Positions 34,019 to 42,730 of a stretch of DNA of 64,000 nucleotides are shown here, piece after piece. Below the pieces are notes generated by a model. That model did not search any database and had not been told where the DNA came from. It saw only the letters and a program-made list of their open reading frames with translations. The stretch lies in contig CACBPP010000001.1 in assembly GCA_902541175.1 (NCBI GenBank), positions 260,923 through 324,922 on the forward strand. Reading direction: 5' to 3'. This DNA comes from an uncultured SAR86 cluster bacterium. Lineage in GTDB: Bacteria; Pseudomonadota; Gammaproteobacteria; Magnimaribacterales; D2472. The translations under genes were made by a program, and so were the position numbers. How positions within the stretch are numbered: position 1 is the first letter of the stretch; each line of letters starts with the position of its first letter.

Positions 34019-35998
34019 ATGAATATTTTTTACTATGATATTGCTGTTGGATTGCCATTAAGACAATGTTTTACCTATAAATCAAAAGAAGTAATCAAAA
34101 AAGGTAAAAGGGTAATAGTTCCGTTTGGAAGCAAGTCAATTGTTGGAATAGTTGTAAAGAAAATAGCTAAACCCAAGTCATTAAAAGGCTTAAAAGAAAT
34201 AATCTCAATAGCCGATGAATATTCTTGTTTTAACGGATCAATATTTGAAGCAATTACATGGGCCTCAGATTACTATCATCATCCAATTGGTGAGGTATTT
34301 TTCTCTTTCATGCCAACGCTCTTAAGAAAACAAAACGATAAAATTATTATCGACCTTGATGATAATACTGAATATAAGTTAAATGAAAAAGACAAGAAAT
34401 TAAAATTAACAAAAGAGCAAAACATTAATCTATCTAAACTTAATAAAGTTGAAGAATTTAGTCCTTCATTAATATATGGGGTTACAGGGTCTGGTAAAAC
34501 AGAAATATATCTTCAACTGGCTGAAAAATTTATTCTTCAAAATAAATCGATTTTGATTCTAGTACCAGAAATTAATTTGATACCACAATTAGAAAAAATA
34601 TTTAAGGATCGTTTTAATGGTGATATTGGCGTATATCATTCCAGACAAACTCCAAACCAAAGGTTAAAGATTTGGCTGCGATCTAAATTTGGCGGAATAA
34701 GAATTGTTATTGGAACAAGATCATCAGTTTTGATGCCGTTAAAAAATTTAGGAGCAATCATTATTGATGAGGAGCATGATCAGTCATATAAGCAAGCTGA
34801 AGGTTTTAAGTTTTCAGGAAGAGATTTGGCTATAAAAAGAGCTCAGATAGAAAATATACCGGTTTTTTTAGGTTCTGCTACACCATCCCTGCAAACCCTT
34901 AAGCTTGTAAAAGAGAAAAAGTTCAAAAAGTTTGATTTATTGAGAAGAGTAGATGGCAAAAAGCCACCAAAATTAATTCCTTTGGATATTAGTGACTCTC
35001 CTCTACTTGGAGGAATTGCTATTCAAACTATGAGTATCATTGAAGCAGCAATCAATAAAGGAGAGCAAGTATTAATTTTTCTAAATAGAAGAGGTTTTGC
35101 TCCATTATATGAATGTGATAATTGTGGCTGGGTTGCAAAATGTTCATCATGCGAATCAAATTTAGTCTTTCATAAGTCAAAAAACAGACTAATTTGTCAT
35201 CAATGTGAATCCGTTTATGGGGTAAATAAAACATGTCCAGATTGCCATTCAAATGAAATAAACACTCTTGGAACCGGCACAGAAAGAGTTGAAGAGGTGC
35301 TTAGAAGCACATTTAAAAAAGTACCAATCATTAGAATGGATTATGATTCGACAAGACTTAAGGGATCAATTGAAGCAATTTATGAAAAGGCTAACACAAG
35401 CAAAGAAGCAATATTGGTGGGAACACAAATGCTATCTAAAGGGCATGACTTTCCTAAAGTAACGCTATGCGTAATTCTTAATGCTGATGGAGGTTTACTA
35501 AGCCCAGAAATAAATGCAATTGAAAAAATCTCACAACAATTAATTCAGGTTTCTGGTAGAGCAGGTAGAAATAATAATCTTGCAAAAGTAATCATTCAAA
35601 CTAGATATCCTAATGATGAAAATCTTAAACAAATTAAAACTGGAGACTATAGGCTGGTTTCTGAGCAATGCCTTAAAACAAACAAGGCTTTGAATATGCC
35701 TCCATACTCAACAGTTGCAATATTAAGAGCGACTTCACCCAGTCCAGAAAGCTGCTACAAATTTTTAGATAAAGCAAACAATCTCTTAAATGATAAGAAA
35801 AATATTAATGTTACTGGACCACTTCCATCGATACCCTTAAAGATTAAAGGGAATACAAGAAATCATCTGATTATCAAGTCTGATACAAGAACTTATTTAA
35901 ACAGAGTGCTTAATTATCTTACTTATGAAATTCAAACTTGGACTGAAACAAAGAAAGTTAAATGGTCTTATGATATTGATCCATATGACATGTCTTAG
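34019..35998 (+). CDS. priA: Primosomal protein N' (replication restart helicase)
   Basis: 3'-5' DNA helicase that reloads the replicative helicase at collapsed forks. The 659 residues are shorter than E. coli PriA (732). They show the N-terminal 3'-DNA-binding region, Walker A GVTGSGKTEIY, the DEEHD box, and eight zinc-binding cysteines in four CxxC pairs (CDNC, CSSC, CHQC, CPDC). GRAGRN is the late helicase motif. A TACAAT box at 34007-34012 lies 6 nt before the ATG and no Shine-Dalgarno is visible. Confidence 0.96.
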   Translation: MNIFYYDIAVGLPLRQCFTYKSKEVIKKGKRVIVPFGSKSIVGIVVKKIAKPKSLKGLKEIISIADEYSCFNGSIFEAITWASDYYHHPIGEVFFSFMPTLLRKQNDKIIIDLDDNTEYKLNEKDKKLKLTKEQNINLSKLNKVEEFSPSLIYGVTGSGKTEIYLQLAEKFILQNKSILILVPEINLIPQLEKIFKDRFNGDIGVYHSRQTPNQRLKIWLRSKFGGIRIVIGTRSSVLMPLKNLGAIIIDEEHDQSYKQAEGFKFSGRDLAIKRAQIENIPVFLGSATPSLQTLKLVKEKKFKKFDLLRRVDGKKPPKLIPLDISDSPLLGGIAIQTMSIIEAAINKGEQVLIFLNRRGFAPLYECDNCGWVAKCSSCESNLVFHKSKNRLICHQCESVYGVNKTCPDCHSNEINTLGTGTERVEEVLRSTFKKVPIIRMDYDSTRLKGSIEAIYEKANTSKEAILVGTQMLSKGHDFPKVTLCVILNADGGLLSPEINAIEKISQQLIQVSGRAGRNNNLAKVIIQTRYPNDENLKQIKTGDYRLVSEQCLKTNKALNMPPYSTVAILRATSPSPESCYKFLDKANNLLNDKKNINVTGPLPSIPLKIKGNTRNHLIIKSDTRTYLNRVLNYLTYEIQTWTETKKVKWSYDIDPYDMS

Positions 35999-36002
35999 GT
36001 GT

Positions 36003-37256
36003 CTATATTTCTATTCTAATAATTTGGCCAGGAAATATAGATTTATTTTCTAAATTATTAGTTTTGTTTATAGAATCAACTGTCACTCCAAATCTAATAG
36101 CAATCTCTGATAAAACATCACCTTTTTGAATTGTATAAAACAAAAAATCAGTTTCTGAAGTTATTAAAGTTCCTTCTATAGGGTTTTCAATAAAAAAGTT
36201 ATTTACTCCTAAAAAAATTGATCTTGCTATCATTCTTCTGCCTGGCTTACCTTTAAGCCTCTCTGCATCATCTGGATTTGTAAGAAATCCTGATTCGACT
36301 AACACAGATGGAATATCAACTGATTTTAAAACCCTGAAATCTGCAAATTCAACGTCCTTTTTATGTATCTTAGTAAATGGATCTCTCTTAAGCTGCTCAA
36401 GAATTTTTGCTCCAAGAAGTTTGCTTTCTTTAACTTTATTCAAGTAAATCTCTGGATAAATTTCTCTTGCTAAGTCTTCATTAAAATCGAAGGGTTTTAA
36501 ATTCTTTATGTCGGCTTGAATTTGTTGCCTCTTTTTTTCAGATAAATTTTTTGCAACTGAGCTTGAGGCTTCTTCAGACCAGATAAAAACTGAGGCGCCT
36601 TTAACAGATTCAAGTCTAAATCCATCCGCGTGAATTGAAACAAATATGTCTGCTCCATATCTTCTCGCTCTTTGATATCTATCATTAAGACTAACGGTTT
36701 CATCACCTTTTCTAATCATTACAGGTTTATATCCTTTAGTATCTCTTAAGGATCTTTCTAATTCTTTTGATATAAGCAAGGTTACATCTTTCTCAAGAAT
36801 GTTATTAGTTCCAACAGCACCAGGATATTTACCACCATGTCCAGCATCAATAGCTACAACAATATCTCTTATGTTATTTTTTAACTCCTTATCTTTTTTA
36901 ATATTAACTTTTAATAATATTCCTTCATCTGTTTTCTCTTGAGTTGGCTTACTCCAATTAACATATTCATATAAATCAATAACTATTCTTGTTAAGTCCT
37001 CTTTTGAAGAAGCCCTTACTAGCTTAATAGGGTAGTTATACTTTTCCTCAACACCCGACTTTAAATCACTTTGGTATACGTCTATTACAATTCTTGAGGG
37101 ATCTACAAGAGAATAAGATTTTATAAAAGACACCTTGTCTAAAAGAAAGGATATTTCAAAGGATTGATCATCGGAATCTTTTATTTCATTAAATGAAATT
37201 TCATTTGAGTTTACAAGTGAAGAAAGAAGAAATAAAAAAGATAAAATTTTATTCAT
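36003..37256 (-). CDS. N-acetylmuramoyl-L-alanine amidase (AmiB/C type)
   Basis: Periplasmic zinc amidase that cuts septal peptidoglycan between MurNAc and the stem peptide. The order is signal peptide (about residues 1-17), AMIN domain (about 20-120), Amidase_3 domain with VAIDAGHGGKYPGAVG, SIHADGF and VESGFLTNPDDAERL, and a C-terminal LysM domain (YTIQKGDVLSEIAIRFG). A C-terminal LysM is found in AmiB-type proteins. It overlaps tsaE by 8 nt; nnrD-tsaE-ami matches the E. coli yjeF-yjeE-amiB order, but mutL does not follow. Confidence 0.93.
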   Translation of the reverse strand: MNKILSFLFLLSSLVNSNEISFNEIKDSDDQSFEISFLLDKVSFIKSYSLVDPSRIVIDVYQSDLKSGVEEKYNYPIKLVRASSKEDLTRIVIDLYEYVNWSKPTQEKTDEGILLKVNIKKDKELKNNIRDIVVAIDAGHGGKYPGAVGTNNILEKDVTLLISKELERSLRDTKGYKPVMIRKGDETVSLNDRYQRARRYGADIFVSIHADGFRLESVKGASVFIWSEEASSSVAKNLSEKKRQQIQADIKNLKPFDFNEDLAREIYPEIYLNKVKESKLLGAKILEQLKRDPFTKIHKKDVEFADFRVLKSVDIPSVLVESGFLTNPDDAERLKGKPGRRMIARSIFLGVNNFFIENPIEGTLITSETDFLFYTIQKGDVLSEIAIRFGVTVDSINKTNNLENKSIFPGQIIRIEI

Positions 37257-37710
37257 AATGCTTAATTAAACTTGAAAATAATTTGTCATTATCATTAATC
37301 GATACTTTTCTACCATCATCGAAATGCTCAAAAGATATTTTTAAGTCAAAATTTCTTTTTACAGCAAGCTTCTGTGGCCATTCAATAATTATAATTTTTT
37401 TTAAGTGAGTTTTTCTATCTAAATCGAAAATATGAATGTCTTCTGGTTCGTCAGTTCTATACAAGTCAATATGTAAGAAAATCACATCTCCAAGGTCATA
37501 TTCTTCACATAAGGTATAAGTTGGGCTTTTTACCAAGCCGTTCCATCCTGAATTAGATATTATCGATCTGGTTAAAAATGTCTTTCCAACACCAAGATCA
37601 CCCTCAAGATGGATCTCAATTGAAGATTTTTTAATTTCTTTAAGTTTCTCTGATATTAGTGCACCAAGCTTATTGGTTGATTCGTCATTTTCTAGGTAAA
37701 TTTTATTCAT
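37249..37710 (-). CDS. tsaE: tRNA threonylcarbamoyladenosine ATPase TsaE
   Basis: ATPase subunit of the TsaBDE complex that makes t6A37 on ANN-decoding tRNAs. The 153 residues have Walker A LEGDLGVGKTFLTRSI, SPTYTLCEEYD, HIDLYR, and IIIEWPQKL, all diagnostic of the YjeE/TsaE family. It overlaps nnrD by 4 nt and the amidase gene by 8 nt, so all three are likely made from one message. Confidence 0.96.
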   Translation of the reverse strand: MNKIYLENDESTNKLGALISEKLKEIKKSSIEIHLEGDLGVGKTFLTRSIISNSGWNGLVKSPTYTLCEEYDLGDVIFLHIDLYRTDEPEDIHIFDLDRKTHLKKIIIIEWPQKLAVKRNFDLKISFEHFDDGRKVSINDNDKLFSSLIKHYE

Positions 37711-38531
37711 TTATTAAGTAAATCTCTTATGGTTGGTATCAATGATGATGCATTTAAGCCAATTTCACCTGTTTTATTTCTAAATTCTTCTCCCGCTCTA
37801 GCATGAACAGCAACAGAAATTTTGCAAGCATCAATAATATTAACTTTTTGGGCTATAAGGGCTGATAGTACTCCAGCAAGAACGTCACCTGTGCCTCCGG
37901 AAGATAACTCTGGCCCACCTTCAGTACATATAAATAATTCCTCATCACCATGAGAACAAATAATCGTCTCTTTACCTTTAAGAATTACAGAAGCTGAAAA
38001 TTTATTTGATATTGATTTTGCGGCATTAATTCTATCCTCTTGAACTTCATTATTTGAAATACCTAAAAGCTTTGCAGCTTCGCCTGGATGAGGAGTAAGA
38101 ACTTTATCTTTACTTGTCTCTAAATTGTTCTTCACAATAAAATGAAGTGCACCTGCATCCAATATTACTACTCCAAAATTATTTGTTGAAATAACTTCAT
38201 AAAAAACATTTTTAGACCATTCGTCATTTTTTAATCCTGGACCGCATAGCAAAACATCAATGTTCTCAGGTATAAAAAAACTTTTATCAATGCCATATGC
38301 CATTACTTCTGGATTTCTTTTTAGGCTTGCCTCTACATTTATTGGATGTGTGCTGAGGTGAACTAGTCCAGCACCAGAAAATAAACTTGCTTCAGATGAT
38401 AATATTGCGGCACCTCCCATCCCCTCGGAACCTCCAACAACCATGACTTTTCCAAAATCACCTTTATGAGAGTTACTAGATCTTTCTGGAATACTTTTCT
38501 CAAGTGAATCAAAGTTGAATTCTTTTATCAT
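37707..38531 (-). CDS. nnrD: ADP-dependent NAD(P)H-hydrate dehydratase, stand-alone domain
   Basis: Repairs hydrated NAD(P)H. The ribokinase-like fold shows HKGDFGKVMVVGGSEG, LTPHPGEAAKLLG, and the anion-hole/ATP motif SGGTGDVLAGVLSA. At 274 residues it covers only the C-terminal domain of the usual fused YjeF protein (about 500); the N-terminal NnrE epimerase domain is missing and is not found next to it. It starts right after the propeller gene ends and overlaps tsaE by 4 nt. Confidence 0.93.
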   Translation of the reverse strand: MIKEFNFDSLEKSIPERSSNSHKGDFGKVMVVGGSEGMGGAAILSSEASLFSGAGLVHLSTHPINVEASLKRNPEVMAYGIDKSFFIPENIDVLLCGPGLKNDEWSKNVFYEVISTNNFGVVILDAGALHFIVKNNLETSKDKVLTPHPGEAAKLLGISNNEVQEDRINAAKSISNKFSASVILKGKETIICSHGDEELFICTEGGPELSSGGTGDVLAGVLSALIAQKVNIIDACKISVAVHARAGEEFRNKTGEIGLNASSLIPTIRDLLNK

Positions 38532-39902
38532 TTATTTAATTTCTATTATCCCCAATCTGTCAGAATGGAATGATCCTAAAAAAACTTCATCCTTTATTGG
38601 AACAGCAACGGTAGGAAGACCAAAAACAGTTTTGGAAAATGCGTATTCATTTTTTATTTCTAAATTATTTTTATCTAATTTATAAATAGAAAATGGTAGG
38701 GAACAACTTTTTTTAAACTCACAATCTCCAAAATCATTAGGTTGAAAATCTAATGAGGTAATCCAAATGTCATTACCATCTATATAAGGATTATCTGGCG
38801 CTTCAATAAACTTTTCATCTAATTTTTTATTAAGTGAGAGATCAAATTTTGTTATCGAATCACCTTGGTTATAGTTTATATAAATAATATTAGAGTCTTC
38901 ATCCAAAGCAATGCCATTAGGACCGCTTCCATCGGAGCCATCTATTTTTTTGAATCTATTTTCTATCCATTCGACAAGAAATCCTGTATTAGATTTTATT
39001 ATTGAAACGAAAAGCCATTCGTTAAGAGTTATTTCTCTATCGTACATATGAGACGCATAGAAGCCTCCATTTTTTCTTAAACTAATGTCATTAAAATAAA
39101 ACTCATATGGCACATCTATACATCCTCTCCAAACCATATCCCATGAATTTTCCTTTTTTACCATCTCAAACATTTCTACACTTTCGTCGGGATAATGATT
39201 AATGACCCCAAGTTGATAACGTCCATCATTTCTTTTTATTAAGTCAATTCCATGAGGACCATACTTTTTATTAATTGTTCTCGTACATTTAGGATCACCC
39301 CAAACATTTTCTTCAATTGTTATATTTGGAATGACTTTAGTTTTTGTTTCTAAATCTAATAAAGCAAAGTAGCCTGATTTTTGTTCCTCATATGGACCAA
39401 TTCCTCCAAATTCTGACATTAACAAAAATTTTTTGTCAGGCGTTATCACTATGTCCTCAGGATTCTTAAAGCCACAAATAAGCTTAACTTTATTATCTGA
39501 ACTACAATTACTTATATCTTTTTGTGGTCCAACATAGTCAGAGGAAACGACAAAGAATGCTAATGAAAAAAACATTACTGAAATAATGCTCATAAATTTA
39601 AAATAATGAAGGAAGACAAAAGGGATAGCTTTTTTTATTTGATTAAAAAAGAACATCGCTGCTATACCTCTTATGATCAATATTATTCCTAAAGAAAAAG
39701 TAACAATCCTCCATACTCTTTCAAACCAATATTCATCTGTCAAAGCTACATAAACACATACCAAACCTATTAATAATGTTATGCCTGCAATAACATTGAT
39801 GTTATTGCTTGAAAGAATCCTATTTTTTAAAAATTCAGCAAATGGTCTAATCCAAACCAAAATACCTAAAAAAACAAAGAAGAAGAAATAGAAGTAGTTC
39901 AT
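38532..39902 (-). CDS. Membrane-anchored paraoxonase/SMP-30-like beta-propeller protein
   Basis: 456 residues in two parts. Residues 1 to about 125 hold four hydrophobic helices (for example VFLGILVWIRPFAEFL and VMFFSLAFFVVSS). The rest looks like a six-bladed propeller of the arylesterase/strictosidine-synthase type, with GPHGIDLIKRNDG, HYPDESVEMFEM, NDISLRKNGGFYASHMYD and DGSGPNGIALDED, which resemble the calcium and active-site segments of paraoxonases. The propeller would face the periplasm. Substrate unknown. It follows the hydrolase gene by 2 nt and abuts nnrD, so it is in the same transcription unit. Confidence 0.7.
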   Translation of the reverse strand: MNYFYFFFFVFLGILVWIRPFAEFLKNRILSSNNINVIAGITLLIGLVCVYVALTDEYWFERVWRIVTFSLGIILIIRGIAAMFFFNQIKKAIPFVFLHYFKFMSIISVMFFSLAFFVVSSDYVGPQKDISNCSSDNKVKLICGFKNPEDIVITPDKKFLLMSEFGGIGPYEEQKSGYFALLDLETKTKVIPNITIEENVWGDPKCTRTINKKYGPHGIDLIKRNDGRYQLGVINHYPDESVEMFEMVKKENSWDMVWRGCIDVPYEFYFNDISLRKNGGFYASHMYDREITLNEWLFVSIIKSNTGFLVEWIENRFKKIDGSDGSGPNGIALDEDSNIIYINYNQGDSITKFDLSLNKKLDEKFIEAPDNPYIDGNDIWITSLDFQPNDFGDCEFKKSCSLPFSIYKLDKNNLEIKNEYAFSKTVFGLPTVAVPIKDEVFLGSFHSDRLGIIEIK

Positions 39903-39904
39903 AT

Positions 39905-40795
39905 TTAAAATAAACGATTTTTAATTATATCAACTATCTCTAAGGGTTTATCGAGAGGGACATGATGAGCTGCTCCAGGAATTTCTTCAAATTCCATGAT
40001 ATCTGAATACATATTTTTTATGTTGCCAAGGATATTACCTAACATGAGTAAACTATTTGCACCATGAATAAATAGAGCAGGGCATCCAAATGAAAATTGA
40101 TATCCAAACAATCTTTCCAAGCTATTAAACATAGAATCATCAAACTTCCATCGCCATCCTTCATCAGTTTTTCGAACAGAATGTTCTGCTATATATCTTA
40201 CAAACCAATCATTAAGACATTCCTGTTCAGGTAAAAGCCTAAACCTTTTTAAAATAGTAGCTTTATCTGGATAATATTTGATCATTCTGAGAGGACCGCC
40301 CTCATGTTGCGAAGGATCCCAGTCGGGTGGCCTTATAAAGGTATCGATCATTATTAAGCTAGAAACAAGTTCTTTTTTTTCAGAGGCGACATATGCTGCA
40401 ACTTGACCGCCTAGAGAATGTCCAACAATGAAGACGTTATCAATGGGCTTAGCTGATTTTTCTTTTTCAATAATTGAAATAATACATTGACCAAAATCTT
40501 TGATGCTGTATTTATCTCTAAAACCCGAATCGCCCATGCCTGGAAGATCAACCGCGATCACATTAGTATTTTCTGTAAAGTGTGGAGCTATTGGATACCA
40601 CCATTTTTTATGTGCTCCAGTTCCATGGATAAATATAAGCAGGTTTTTACTTTCTGAATCACAATCCCATTTTGAATAAGAGAGATTTCCTTTTGGATTT
40701 TCAATTTCGCATTCTTTTGGCTCCACTTTAATGGCTTCAAAAAACCATTCAGGAGCATTTGCTATATCTTTAATTAGATTGTCAGTGATTCTCAT
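39905..40795 (-). CDS. Alpha/beta hydrolase
   Basis: 296-residue alpha/beta-hydrolase-fold protein with the oxyanion region FIHGTGAHKKWWYP, the nucleophile elbow GHSLGGQVA (Ser), and a C-terminal GAAHHVPLDKP containing the catalytic His. No signal peptide is evident, so it is probably cytoplasmic. The start at 40795 (MRITDNL) is preferred because a TAGAAT box (40803-40808) lies 7 nt upstream, inside the longer alternative from 40819. Substrate unknown; it is adjacent to and cotranscribed with the paraoxonase-like propeller gene. Confidence 0.85.
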   Translation of the reverse strand: MRITDNLIKDIANAPEWFFEAIKVEPKECEIENPKGNLSYSKWDCDSESKNLLIFIHGTGAHKKWWYPIAPHFTENTNVIAVDLPGMGDSGFRDKYSIKDFGQCIISIIEKEKSAKPIDNVFIVGHSLGGQVAAYVASEKKELVSSLIMIDTFIRPPDWDPSQHEGGPLRMIKYYPDKATILKRFRLLPEQECLNDWFVRYIAEHSVRKTDEGWRWKFDDSMFNSLERLFGYQFSFGCPALFIHGANSLLMLGNILGNIKNMYSDIMEFEEIPGAAHHVPLDKPLEIVDIIKNRLF

Positions 40796-40827
40796 AAGCA
40801 GTATTCTAAGCCATATCAATTAAATAT

Positions 40828-41619
40828 ATGAATAAAAATTTAACTCCTGCTGCAACTGTTCTTGTTTTAAGGGATTCGAAAGAGGGAATTGAGGTCTTAA
40901 TGGTAAAAAGATCTAAAAAGTCACCTTTTGGAAACTTATATGTTTTTCCTGGTGGAAAGATTGATGAAGATGACCTTCAAAAAGAATGGAAATCATACTG
41001 TGATGGATATAACGATTCTGTAGCTTCTGAAATTCTTGGTCTAAACGAGAGCGGTTTGAGTTATTGGATTGCTTGTATAAGAGAGAGTTTTGAAGAGGTC
41101 GGAATATTATTAGCAAAAAGAAAGTCTGGAGAAAAATTAGACTTAAAAGGTAAGGATAAAAATAAGTTTGACAAATATAGAAAGGATCTAATCAATCATG
41201 AGATATCTTTTTTAGAAATTTGTAAGAGAGAAGAGCTAATTCTAACTGTTAAAAATATTGCACCATTATCTCATTGGATTACGCCTGATTTTGAAATAAA
41301 ACGTTTTGACACAAGATTTTTTATTGCATATTTGCCTGATAATCAAGTTGTTCAGCACGATGGTATGGAATTAACTCATAGCTTATGGATAAATCCAAAT
41401 AACGCACTAAAAAAAGCAATGGAAGGTGACATGCAGATGATTTTGCCAACTACAGAAAATCTAAAATTATGCTCAAATTTTACTTCTGCAAGAGAAATGC
41501 TTGAAAATCAAAAAAATTTAACGAAAAATGATATCAAGCCTATACTACCCAAGTTTTTCAAAGAAAATGGAACATGGAATGTTTTGTATCCAGGCGATGA
41601 GGGTTATGAGGATCATTAA
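40828..41619 (+). CDS. NUDIX hydrolase (NUDT7/NUDT19-like)
   Basis: 263 residues with a NUDIX box split by an insertion: VFPGGKIDEDD is followed about 45 residues later by RESFEEVGILLA. This long spacing between the GG and the REXXEEXG part is seen in the NUDT7/NUDT19 group, several members of which hydrolyse CoA or acyl-CoA; substrate here is unproved. The stop codon shares one base with the start of the next MBL-fold gene, so the two are translationally coupled. Confidence 0.87.
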   Translation: MNKNLTPAATVLVLRDSKEGIEVLMVKRSKKSPFGNLYVFPGGKIDEDDLQKEWKSYCDGYNDSVASEILGLNESGLSYWIACIRESFEEVGILLAKRKSGEKLDLKGKDKNKFDKYRKDLINHEISFLEICKREELILTVKNIAPLSHWITPDFEIKRFDTRFFIAYLPDNQVVQHDGMELTHSLWINPNNALKKAMEGDMQMILPTTENLKLCSNFTSAREMLENQKNLTKNDIKPILPKFFKENGTWNVLYPGDEGYEDH

Positions 41620-42422
41620 TGCATAAGCTAATAAAGAAAATTACTGCAAACAATGGCGGAGTATTTACTGGTAATGGAACAAATACATATTTAATTGGAA
41701 GTGATGATATTACCTTAATTGATCCTGGCCCAAATGATGCTGAACATATAGAGAAAATTTTGTCACTAGGCGGAGATAAGATTAAAAGAATTTTGGTTAC
41801 ACATACTCATAAGGATCACTCACCGGCAGCATTGCCAATTTCAAAAAAATTAAATATTCCTATGTTTGGGCGATTAGTTGATAGAGATTCTGAATGGGAA
41901 GACGAAACATTTGTTCCTGACACCGTCTTAAATCATGGTGATACTATTTCAACAAACGAATATTCCCTTGAGACTATTCATACTCCTGGTCATGCATCCA
42001 ATCATTTATGTTTTTATATGAAGGATATTAAATGTCTATTAACAGGCGACCATATTATGGATGGATCAACTGTTGTAATAGCTCCTCCCGATGGAAACAT
42101 GACTGAATATATCGACTCTTTAAAATTGCTCGAAAATTATGACATTGATTACTTTGCTCCTGGGCATGGTAATTATATGGAGGAACCTTCAAAAACAATT
42201 CAGTCAATCATTCGACATAGGCTTTCAAGAGAGTCTAAGGTTATTAGATGCATTGAAAATAAAAATAATTCAAATATCGATGAACTGTTGCTATCAGTAT
42301 ATGATGATGTGCCTGAAATGCTTCATCCCATTGCTAAGATGAGCTTGTTAGCACATTTAATTAAACTTGAAGAAGAGGGAAGATTAAATAAGAATAAGGG
42401 TAATTATTCTTTATCATTTTGA
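41619..42422 (+). CDS. MBL-fold metallo-hydrolase (LACTB2-like)
   Basis: 267-residue metallo-beta-lactamase-fold hydrolase with metal motif THTHKDHSPAA (HxHxDH), further ligands in HTPGHASNHL and LTGDHI, and APGHGNYME. The C-terminal winged-helix-like region resembles LACTB2, whose human member is a single-strand endoribonuclease; other relatives hydrolyse thioesters. It is coupled to the NUDIX gene. Its 3' end overlaps the convergent lipoprotein gene by 19 nt. Confidence 0.87.
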   Translation: MHKLIKKITANNGGVFTGNGTNTYLIGSDDITLIDPGPNDAEHIEKILSLGGDKIKRILVTHTHKDHSPAALPISKKLNIPMFGRLVDRDSEWEDETFVPDTVLNHGDTISTNEYSLETIHTPGHASNHLCFYMKDIKCLLTGDHIMDGSTVVIAPPDGNMTEYIDSLKLLENYDIDYFAPGHGNYMEEPSKTIQSIIRHRLSRESKVIRCIENKNNSNIDELLLSVYDDVPEMLHPIAKMSLLAHLIKLEEEGRLNKNKGNYSLSF

Positions 42423-42730
42423 TCTTTTAGATCAATCTCAAGATTGAATTCTTTCTTTTCTTTCCTTTCACTATTAATTTTTTTTGATTCTACTTTAGCC
42501 ATTTCACTGTCTATACAATCATTAGAATCGTAAACTTCTGTTTGCGGTATTTTATGATCTTTGTTTATTGGTATTGGCGGCTGAGGAACAGGTATTTGCA
42601 TGCATGTTATCAATCCTCTTGAATTAACTTTGCTCAATAATGAAGGATCTGCATCAGGCAACAATGATTTGTCATAATTCTGATTAATATTGCAGCCAAA
42701 TAGAATTAAAACCGGAATCAATCTCTTCAT
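42404..42730 (-). CDS. Small lipoprotein of unknown function
   Basis: 108 residues with a lipoprotein signal ([13 protein letters not shown], lipobox LFGC). The mature part is short, hydrophilic and proline-containing ([15 protein letters not shown]) with a highly charged C-terminal third rich in Lys, Glu and Asp. No family recognised. Its ATG overlaps the acsA stop by 4 nt, so it is the last gene of the dksA-pcnB-acsA run, and its tail overlaps the convergent MBL gene by 19 nt. Confidence 0.7.
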   Translation of the reverse strand: MKRLIPVLILFGCNINQNYDKSLLPDADPSLLSKVNSRGLITCMQIPVPQPPIPINKDHKIPQTEVYDSNDCIDSEMAKVESKKINSERKEKKEFNLEIDLKDQNDKE

